Below are positions 1 through 6,626 of a stretch of 64,000 nucleotides of DNA, one piece after another. The position numbers were made by a program, and so were the translations under genes. Origin of the DNA: Actinocatenispora sera (lineage in GTDB: Bacteria; Actinomycetota; Actinomycetes; Mycobacteriales; Micromonosporaceae); the NCBI RefSeq assembly GCF_018324685.1, contig NZ_AP023354.1, forward strand, positions 1,550,001 to 1,614,000. Direction: 5' to 3'. The notes below the pieces were generated by a model. It ran no database searches. It saw only the letters and a program-made list of their open reading frames with translations, and had not been told where the DNA came from. Within the stretch, counting starts at the first letter, position 1. Each line of letters begins with the position of its first letter.

Positions 1-1511
1 GCGGTCACGGGATGGTCGGTACCGTCGTCGGCGGTGACCGTCGCGGCGAGCGCCCAGCCATGCCCGGAGCCATCGGTGACGGTACCGGCGATCGTGGCCG
101 TGGCGTGCGCGGTGAGCGTCACGTCGAGGCTGGTGGTCGAACCGGCGGTCACCGTGACGGGCGTGCTCTGGGACAGGTACCCGTACTTGTCCACGGTGAG
201 CTGGAACGACCCGGCGGGCAGTCCCAGCGTGTACCGGCCCTGGGCGTCGGTGGTGGTGCGCCGGCCGGCGACCGCGACGGAGGCGTCCGGTACCGGTGCG
301 CCGCCGGAGGTGACGGTGCCGGCCACGGTGCCGGGCTGCCGGTAGGCGAACCCGGCCGTGCCGTTCGGCGTGCCCAGCCCGGTCGGCCCGTCGTAGCCGG
401 CGGCGCCGGTGCACAGGTACGCCGGCGAGCAGTTGCCGTTGCTGCCGCCCACCGCGTCGTTGAGCGCGGTCGGGTCGGCGAGCTGATCGTCGTACGGGTA
501 CCGGGCCGGGTTGGTGCCGGCCTGCGGCGTGCCCGCCAGCGCGTACACCGAGGCGATGATCGGGGTCGCCGCGCTGGTGCCGCCGTACATCATCCAGCCG
601 CCGTTGTAGACGGCGAGCGGGGTGTTCGGGTCGGAGACCGCGGACACGTCCGCCTCGGCCCGGTTCGCGCAGCCGGAATCGGCCTGCCATGCCGGTTTGG
701 GCTCGTACGCCGAGCAGCCGCTCCCGGCGAGGCTCCAGGCCGACTCCGACCAGCCGCGGGCGGAGCCGTCCCGGAGCAGCGTGGTGCCGCCCACCGCGGT
801 CACGTTCGGGGAGGCCGCCGGGTAGTACACGCCGTAGCCCCAGTCGCCGGTGGCGGCGGTGATCGCCACGCCCGGATGGTCGAAGTAGTGGTCGTAGCTC
901 TGCTCATCCGAGCTCTCGCTGCCGGCCCAGCTGTTCGACACGTACTTCGCGCCGAGCGTCACGGCCTCGTCCACCGCCGTACCCAGGTTGTCCATCTCCG
1001 CATCGTCGGACTCGACGAGCAGGATGTGGCAGCTGGGGCAGACCGCCGAGACCATGTCGACGTCCAGGGCGATCTCGCCGGCCCAGTCGCTGGTCGGCGC
1101 CGGGTAGCTCGTCCCGCCGCGCTGGTCGACCTTGCGGAAGCAGCCGTTGGCGGTCGTGCAGGCGGGCAGCCCGTACTGGGCGCGGTAGGTGGCCAGGTCG
1201 GCCTCGGCGTTCGGTGAGTCGTACGCGTCGACGATCGCGACCGTTGCCGTGGTCGTCGCCGCCGGCAGGTCGTAGGCGGCGGTCAGGTCCGCCGGACCGT
1301 ACCCGGCCGGGGCGGTGGCGTGCTGGATTCCCTTGGGCCGCACCACGTTCGTCCGTACCAGTGCCTGGCAGGAGGCGTAGCCGGGGCGGGGGTCCGAGCA
1401 GGCGTGCCGGACGCTCACCGGGGATGCGGCCGGTGGCGCGGCACTCGCGACCGCCGGGATGGCAAGGGCGCCGGCGACGAGCGCCAGTACCAGGATGCGG
1501 ATTCTCATCAT
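1..1511 (-). CDS. Secreted S53 (sedolisin/kumamolisin-like) serine peptidase, C-terminus cut by window edge
   Basis: Secreted acid-type serine endopeptidase. Residues 1-24 form a signal peptide. The catalytic region (about 70-375) shows the sedolisin Glu-x3-Asp pair (E146, D150 in GEIALDVDMV), the oxyanion Asp in ATGDWG (D223) and the nucleophile in YGGTSAATP (S313). There is no long prodomain: a short Cys-bearing segment (RHACS...ASCQAL) leads straight into the mature fold. From about residue 390 there are two beta-sandwich repeats of carboxypeptidase-regulatory type (AGTV...DAQGRYTL; AGTVTDGSG), the second cut by the window end. The start ATG at 1511 overlaps the stop of the upstream propeller gene by one base (TGATG), so the two are probably translationally coupled. 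It is the last visible gene of the protease operon. Confidence 0.87.
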   Translation of the reverse strand, partial: MMRIRILVLALVAGALAIPAVASAAPPAASPVSVRHACSDPRPGYASCQALVRTNVVRPKGIQHATAPAGYGPADLTAAYDLPAATTTATVAIVDAYDSPNAEADLATYRAQYGLPACTTANGCFRKVDQRGGTSYPAPTSDWAGEIALDVDMVSAVCPSCHILLVESDDAEMDNLGTAVDEAVTLGAKYVSNSWAGSESSDEQSYDHYFDHPGVAITAATGDWGYGVYYPAASPNVTAVGGTTLLRDGSARGWSESAWSLAGSGCSAYEPKPAWQADSGCANRAEADVSAVSDPNTPLAVYNGGWMMYGGTSAATPIIASVYALAGTPQAGTNPARYPYDDQLADPTALNDAVGGSNGNCSPAYLCTGAAGYDGPTGLGTPNGTAGFAYRQPGTVAGTVTSGGAPVPDASVAVAGRRTTTDAQGRYTLGLPAGSFQLTVDKYGYLSQSTPVTVTAGSTTSLDVTLTAHATATIAGTVTDGSGHGWALAATVTADDGTDHPVT

Positions 1512-2776
1512 CACTTCCCTCCGCAGCTCAGGTGCGCGATCCGCAACTGGATGCGCCACTCGGGGTCGGTGTAGTTGGTGGTGACGCCACCGAGGACCCA
1601 CACGTCGTCCGGGCCGGTGCCGCCGATGTCCATCGCCCAGGGGTAGGCGTTGTACTCCGCACTGCCGGGATAGGGCACCTGCGTCCAGCTGGAACCGTCG
1701 TAGTGCAGCAGCTGCATGCTGGTGTGCTCCGGCACCTGTTCGGTGGCCCACACGTCGGTCGGGGAGGCCGCGTAGACGCCGGTCAGCTTGGCGTTGCCGA
1801 TGTCCGGCAGGTCATCGACCACTTTCCACGACGTACCGTCGAAGTGCTCGACGAGAGGCACGGCCGTGTCGCTGGTGCCGGCCATCGTCTGGTCGCCCAC
1901 CGCCCAGATGTCGGTGGAGCTGCTGACGCTCAGCCCGAAAAACGCGGAGGGAGTCGACGCTGCGGGCACGTCGACCCTGGTCCAGCTCGTCCCGTCGTAG
2001 TGTTCGACCAACGGGGCCCACGGGCTGGACCCACCACCGGCGAACCCCGCTGCCCAGATGTCCCGGGCGGACACGGCCTGCACCTTCATGAGCTGCGCGC
2101 CGTCGGTGCTGGCGGCCGGGTTGGGCACGGTGTCCCACGCGGTGCCGTCCCAGTGCTCGACCAGCGCGCCGACCGCGCCGCCGTCCGACGTCCGCTGCGC
2201 GCCGACGGCCCACGCGTCCGTGGGGCTGACCGAGACGACGGCATTCGGCTGGGCAGACGTCTCGTTGGGGTCGGACGACGGTGCCAGCGGCACGGTCGTC
2301 CAACGGCCGTTCTGCCAGTGCGCCGCGGTCGGTTCCGGGATCCAGTTGTACGTGCCTGCGGTGGTCACGATGTAGCTGTTGCCGACGATCCAGCCGTCGG
2401 AGGCGGAGTCGAAGGACGCCCCTCCCACGTCCTCGAACGCCGGTGTCGGCTTCGGTACCGTCGGGGCGGTGGTCAGTGAACTGCCGTTCCACCGCGGCAT
2501 CCAGGTCTCTTCCGGCACGGCGTTCTGCGACAGGTAGGACGGGAACCAGACGTTGCCCGCCGAGACCGGGGCGACCACGCCCTGGCCGTAATGGTCGCCG
2601 AGGTAGTCGTGGAAGGCCGGTGGCATCGCCGGCGCCTGCACGATCGACCAGCTCGGAGTGCATTGCCGGGTGGGATGTGCGGGTTGCGCCGCCGCCGGTC
2701 CGGCGACCGCGGTCACCGCGGCCGTGGCCAGCACCGTGGCCAGCACGGTCGTTCTGCGTCCTGTCAGTGTTCGCAT
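1511..2776 (-). CDS. Secreted beta-propeller repeat protein
   Basis: 421-residue exported protein with an N-terminal Arg-rich signal peptide ending near AAAQPA (about residue 32). Most of it is built from repeats of roughly 50-60 residues with the signature DxWAVG followed by LVEHWDGTSW-like strands, as in Kelch-like propellers; about five to six blades are visible. No catalytic motif is seen, so a binding or scaffolding role for the neighbouring secreted peptidases is an inference. The start ATG is preceded by AGGAGG, and that Shine-Dalgarno sequence overlaps the TAG stop of the upstream S53 gene. A reading frame stays open much further upstream, but that extension only shadows the upstream gene. 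Confidence 0.78.
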   Translation of the reverse strand: MRTLTGRRTTVLATVLATAAVTAVAGPAAAQPAHPTRQCTPSWSIVQAPAMPPAFHDYLGDHYGQGVVAPVSAGNVWFPSYLSQNAVPEETWMPRWNGSSLTTAPTVPKPTPAFEDVGGASFDSASDGWIVGNSYIVTTAGTYNWIPEPTAAHWQNGRWTTVPLAPSSDPNETSAQPNAVVSVSPTDAWAVGAQRTSDGGAVGALVEHWDGTAWDTVPNPAASTDGAQLMKVQAVSARDIWAAGFAGGGSSPWAPLVEHYDGTSWTRVDVPAASTPSAFFGLSVSSSTDIWAVGDQTMAGTSDTAVPLVEHFDGTSWKVVDDLPDIGNAKLTGVYAASPTDVWATEQVPEHTSMQLLHYDGSSWTQVPYPGSAEYNAYPWAMDIGGTGPDDVWVLGGVTTNYTDPEWRIQLRIAHLSCGGK

Positions 2777-2784
2777 CGATCCTC

Positions 2785-3975
2785 CTAGAACGCGCCGATG
2801 CCGTGGGGGCTGCCCAGTCCGGTCGGGCCGTCGTAGCCAGGCACCGCCTGGCACAGGTAGCCGCCGCCGCACGAGCCGTTGCTCCCGCCGACGACATCGA
2901 ACAAGGCGCGGGAGTGTGAGTACGGGTAGGCGTTGGTGACCGTGGTGGCGTTGCCGGCGAGCGCGTACACGCCCGCCACGATCGGGGCCGCGACGCTGGT
3001 ACCGCCGGCCGCGAGCCAGCCGGGCTCGTTGTCGGTGTCGTACACGGCAACCGGGGTGCTGGGGTCCGCCACGGCCGCGACGTCGGCGACGGTTCGCTTG
3101 TGGCACAGGCGATCCTTCTGCCACTTGGGCTTCGCGAGGTAGGCCGAGCAGCCGGAGCCGGCCCCCGCCCACGCGGTCTCGCCCCAGCCACGGGCGCTGC
3201 CGTCCTGGAACAGGGTGGTACCGCCGACCGCGGTCACGGTCGGGAACGCCGCCGGCACCTGGACGCCGAACCCGGTGTCGCCCGAGGACACCGTGATCGC
3301 GACGCCCGGATGGTCGTAGTGCGCCTGGTAGTCCTGCTCCCCGTTGCCCTCCGGGCCACCGTAGCTGTTCGACACGACCGTGGCACCGAGCGCCACCGCC
3401 TCGTCCACCGCCGCGCCGAGGTTGTCGAACGACGGGTCGTCGGCCTCGACGAGCAGGATGTGGCAGTTCGGGCACGCCGCCGACACCATGTCGAGGTCCA
3501 GCGACTCCTCGACCGCCCAACCGTCGTCCGGTGCCGGGTAGTCGGTGCCGCCGCGCTGGTCGACCTTGCGGAAGCAGGGGAAGTCGGCGTCGCACGCCGG
3601 CAGGTGGTTGGCCGCCCGGTAGACGGCCAGGTCGGCCTCGGCGGTCGGATCGTCGTACGCGTCGACGATCGCGACCGTCTGCCGCGCGCCCAGCAGCGCC
3701 GACGGCAGCTGGTACGCGGACTGGATGTCGGCCGCGGTGAACGGGTGCAGCGGCGCCGCGTCCGCGCGGGACAGCGCCGTGCCGTCCGCGGCGGTGTCCA
3801 GCAGTGCCAGGCAGGCCGCCCGGTGCTTTCCGGCCGCGGGGGTTGCGCAGGCGCGGTGGGTGGCGACGCCGGTGTCGGCGTCCCGCGCCGGCTGGGCGCT
3901 GGCGGGCAGTACCACCGCGAGGCCCAGCACGGCCGCCAGGGCCGCCACGAGCATGGCGGGTCTCGATCTGGTCAT
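2785..3975 (-). CDS. Secreted S53 (sedolisin-like) serine peptidase
   Basis: 396-residue secreted endopeptidase, paralogous to the one at 1-1511 but without the C-terminal repeat domains. Residues 1-28 are a signal peptide (LPASAQPA). The catalytic set is complete: E156 and D160 (VEESLDLDMV), D233 (SSGDTGFG) and S327 (GGTSVAAP). Paired cysteines occur in HRACAT...RAACLAL and CPNC. As in its paralogue, the usual 150-200 residue sedolisin prodomain is missing, so activation must differ from kumamolisin. The start is chosen by GGAGGAGG just upstream, which overlaps the stop of the preceding gene; the intergenic gap is 11 bp. The two peptidases share long near-identical stretches (for example FRKVDQRGGT), pointing to local gene duplication. 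Confidence 0.88.
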   Translation of the reverse strand: MTRSRPAMLVAALAAVLGLAVVLPASAQPARDADTGVATHRACATPAAGKHRAACLALLDTAADGTALSRADAAPLHPFTAADIQSAYQLPSALLGARQTVAIVDAYDDPTAEADLAVYRAANHLPACDADFPCFRKVDQRGGTDYPAPDDGWAVEESLDLDMVSAACPNCHILLVEADDPSFDNLGAAVDEAVALGATVVSNSYGGPEGNGEQDYQAHYDHPGVAITVSSGDTGFGVQVPAAFPTVTAVGGTTLFQDGSARGWGETAWAGAGSGCSAYLAKPKWQKDRLCHKRTVADVAAVADPSTPVAVYDTDNEPGWLAAGGTSVAAPIVAGVYALAGNATTVTNAYPYSHSRALFDVVGGSNGSCGGGYLCQAVPGYDGPTGLGSPHGIGAF

Positions 3976-3986
3976 GGCTCCTCCTC

Positions 3987-6248
3987 CTAGCTCGCCAGCT
4001 GGTACGCGTGGATCACGGTCTGCCGCACGGTGTTGCCGGCGCCGTCGTGCGCGTCGACCCGCAGCGACACGTACCCGGGGCTGTCCGGGTGCTGTATCGC
4101 CAGGCTGAACTTCCCGCCGCCGTCGGCCTGCGCGCCCTTCGGGTCGCTCCAGGTCTTCCCGTCGTCGTACGAGACGGACACGGTGGCGCCGAGCCCGGTC
4201 GCGGCGGGCGCGCCCTGCTGGTGCTTGACCGAGAACGAGACGGTGAACGGCGTACCCGGGGCCGCCTGCGACTGGTGGTTCAGCGCGAGCTGGTAGTTGA
4301 TGAACAGCAGAGGCAGGGCGGCGCAGCCGCGGTTGGCATCCGGCGCGCACTGCTCGCCGGCGGGCAGATCGGTGACAGCATCGGGTTTGGAAGTAAACGC
4401 CCAGTGCGTGTCGGTGGTCGCTGCCGGATCGCCGCTCCCCGTGCCGTTGCCGATGGTCCAGTCGAGCGTGTAGTTCGCCGGCTGATGAAGCATCGGCAGG
4501 GGTATCGAGTAGGGCTTGACGCTGCCGGTCGACAGGTGGTCCGAGGACCAGGCCAGCGTGCCGTTGCGGGTGAACCGGATCCTGGACGGGGCCAGGTATT
4601 CGGGCACCGGCGAGGAGTGCGTCGGGTCCGAGTCGCCGAACGCCAGGAACAGGGTTACGTTGTCGTCCTGCCGGCAGGCCGGACACATCGTCGTGTACGG
4701 CGAGACCGGCGTCGACGGACTGTCGCCGTTGAAGTCAAGGAGCGACTGGACCGTCTGCGCGACCGGTGACGGGACCAACGGCCCGACGTTCCAGCTCTGG
4801 TGGATGTGCCCGCCGTGCCGCGCGGTCAGGAAGGTGCTTTGTCGACTGAAATTGTCAGAGCTGTCGGCCCTGATTCGCCACCGGTCAACGTCGGGCGCCG
4901 AGGTGTACCAGAAGTCGGTGCGATCGCCGGTGGCCACGGCGATGTTGCGTTTCGCCGAGTAACCCCACGGCTCCGAGACGGTGAACTCCAGGTAACCGTC
5001 GGGCGCTGCGCCGGGCTGGCTGTACAGGTCGTCGTCCACGGTCGTCAGGTCGGTCGCACTCAGGGTGGTGTTCACCCCGGCCGGGACGGACCCGGCGTGC
5101 GGGAAGCTCAACAGGTACGACGGGCCGCTCTGCATCGCGCCGGACCAGGGCGAGTCCATCAGCTGGGTCACCGCATCGAAGTCGAACGAGCCCTCGGTCA
5201 CCGTGCCGCTCTGCGCCGAGTACAGCGCGGACGGCCGGAACCCGGGGATCGGGTCGGGAGTGAGGCTCAGCAGCCCGAAGTAGGCGCCGCTGGCGGTCGC
5301 CGCGTCGCCGTGCACCCCGGTGCGGGTGACGCCGATCTCGTCCACCTGGGTGTCCGGCGTGGTCAGCGACGGGTCGAGCGCCGGCCGGTACGGTTTGGCG
5401 GGGCGGGCGTCCAGGTTGACCGTACGGTCCCGCGTCACCGAGACCTGCGGCTCGGCCACCAGAGCCCCGTCCCAGGTGCTGTTGTCGCCGGGCGTGAGCA
5501 GGTCCGCCACGACGCTGTAGGTCCCTTCGGGCACGCTGAAGCTGGCCGAGCCGTCGATCGCGGACAGGATCAGGGCGAGCGACGAGTCGTCCACGTTCTG
5601 GACGAGGACGACGCCCTGCGCCGCGGCGCCGTTGCGGTCGACCGCGTCGACGGTCAGCGTCTCGTACGCCAGCCCGCTGCCGGTCGGCGCGGCGACGGCC
5701 GGAGCGGCCGGCAACGCGGCGGTGCCCGCCTTGTGCGCGAGGCGGATCTTCTTGACCCCGGTCAGCTTCCCGGACTTGATCTTGGATCCGATCCGGTGGG
5801 CCGTCGCGCTCAGCGTCGAGGTACCCGCCGCCAGCGGCGCCGCGGTTCCGGTGGTCTGCACCGTCACCGGCACGCTGCCGCCGGTGCGGGCGAGGTAGCT
5901 GACGTCGAACAGTCGCACGTCCAGCGTCGAACCCAGGTACTGCACGGCCGCGGCCGGTACCGCGTAGGCGTCGCCGCCCCAGGTGAACCGCACCATCGGC
6001 GGCCCCGCATTCAGCGGTGTCACGGTCTGGCCGTCCACCCGTACCCGGTCACCGGTCACCAACGTGACCTCCGTCGGTGCGACGGGGGCGGGCGCCGCGG
6101 CCGGTGCGGCGGGCGGGTCGACCACGTGGATCGGCGCACCGGCGGGTGGTGCGGCGGTACCGCCGGTCGCGGACACCACCCCCGACACGGTGACGCCCAC
6201 GGCCACGATCGCGGCCGCACTCGCCACGAGCAGTCGAGACAATCGCAT
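3987..6248 (-). CDS. Secreted protein with subtilisin (S8)-associated N- and C-terminal regions but no protease domain
   Basis: 753-residue exported protein with a signal peptide at residues 1-30. It starts like large actinobacterial S8 peptidases (EVTLVTGDRVRVDG, about residue 55) and ends with regions found downstream of their catalytic domain (SEPWGYSAKRNIAV; DFWYTSAPDVDRW; a final Ig-like sandwich SVSYDDGKTW). The Asp-His-Ser catalytic block expected between them is absent: after LFDVSYLARTGG the chain passes through a low-complexity stretch into accessory beta domains. I infer a non-catalytic adhesin, chaperone or inhibitor-like partner of the S53 peptidases below it. The start ATG at 6248 has GAAGGAG at proper spacing; an in-frame GTG at 6269 is rejected because it sits inside the upstream small gene's stop. 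Confidence 0.72.
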   Translation of the reverse strand: MRLSRLLVASAAAIVAVGVTVSGVVSATGGTAAPPAGAPIHVVDPPAAPAAAPAPVAPTEVTLVTGDRVRVDGQTVTPLNAGPPMVRFTWGGDAYAVPAAAVQYLGSTLDVRLFDVSYLARTGGSVPVTVQTTGTAAPLAAGTSTLSATAHRIGSKIKSGKLTGVKKIRLAHKAGTAALPAAPAVAAPTGSGLAYETLTVDAVDRNGAAAQGVVLVQNVDDSSLALILSAIDGSASFSVPEGTYSVVADLLTPGDNSTWDGALVAEPQVSVTRDRTVNLDARPAKPYRPALDPSLTTPDTQVDEIGVTRTGVHGDAATASGAYFGLLSLTPDPIPGFRPSALYSAQSGTVTEGSFDFDAVTQLMDSPWSGAMQSGPSYLLSFPHAGSVPAGVNTTLSATDLTTVDDDLYSQPGAAPDGYLEFTVSEPWGYSAKRNIAVATGDRTDFWYTSAPDVDRWRIRADSSDNFSRQSTFLTARHGGHIHQSWNVGPLVPSPVAQTVQSLLDFNGDSPSTPVSPYTTMCPACRQDDNVTLFLAFGDSDPTHSSPVPEYLAPSRIRFTRNGTLAWSSDHLSTGSVKPYSIPLPMLHQPANYTLDWTIGNGTGSGDPAATTDTHWAFTSKPDAVTDLPAGEQCAPDANRGCAALPLLFINYQLALNHQSQAAPGTPFTVSFSVKHQQGAPAATGLGATVSVSYDDGKTWSDPKGAQADGGGKFSLAIQHPDSPGYVSLRVDAHDGAGNTVRQTVIHAYQLAS

Positions 6249-6265
6249 TCGCTTCTCCTTCCGGG

Positions 6266-6367
6266 TCACAGCGGCTCGTACTCGTCGTCGGCCGGTTCGA
6301 CGTCGTTCTGCCCGTCGGCGCTCTCGGCGTCGGGCTCCTCCGGCTCGGGATTCGGCGATGCGTCCAT
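6266..6367 (-). CDS. Very small acidic protein (33 aa) leading the secreted-protease operon
   Basis: Short ORF of 33 residues starting MDASPNPEPEEPDAESADG, ending DDEYEPL, with 13 Asp/Glu and no Lys or Arg. A purine-rich GAGAGGA sits just before the ATG, and the TGA lies 17 bp before the start of the subtilisin-like secreted gene. Coding bias cannot be judged at this length. If real it could be a regulatory leader, a precursor peptide or an acidic partner of the secreted proteins. No known family is recognised. Its position at the head of the operon, not its sequence, is the main support. Confidence 0.45.
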   Translation of the reverse strand: MDASPNPEPEEPDAESADGQNDVEPADDEYEPL

Positions 6368-6538
6368 CGGTCCTCTCTGGCGAGAGCGGCTGCCAAACAG
6401 GGCCAGTCTGTGCGGGGAGGGTGGTGGCTAGCGATCAGGCAGACGCCTGAAACACGGCCGCTTCCAGGCGCGCGAAGGGCCACGGCCGGCTGGCTGAGAA
6501 CGCGCGGCTGGCCGGGAACGGGGCCGCCGGCGGTGCCG

Positions 6539-6626
6539 GAGTGTCCGGTCGGTCCGCGGCGGTGACGCCGGCCGCGAGGGCGGAGTGTCCGGTCAGTCCG
6601 CGGCGGTGACGCCGGCCGCGAGGGCG
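6539..6626. repeat. 44-bp tandem duplication covering the 3' end of the LuxR gene
   Basis: Two adjacent copies of a 44-bp unit (6539-6582 and 6583-6626) differ at one base. The gene-proximal copy holds the TGA stop of the LuxR-family gene; in the distal copy the mismatch turns that stop (TCA on this strand) into TCG. The unit encodes the protein's last residues (LAAGVTAAD). Confidence 0.85.

Noticed and set aside
6435-6592. Small gene between the LuxR gene and the acidic peptide
   Set aside because: No ribosome binding site and only repetitive Arg/Ala/Gly-rich translation; the weak dyad TCAGGC/GCCTGA near 6435 may be regulatory instead.
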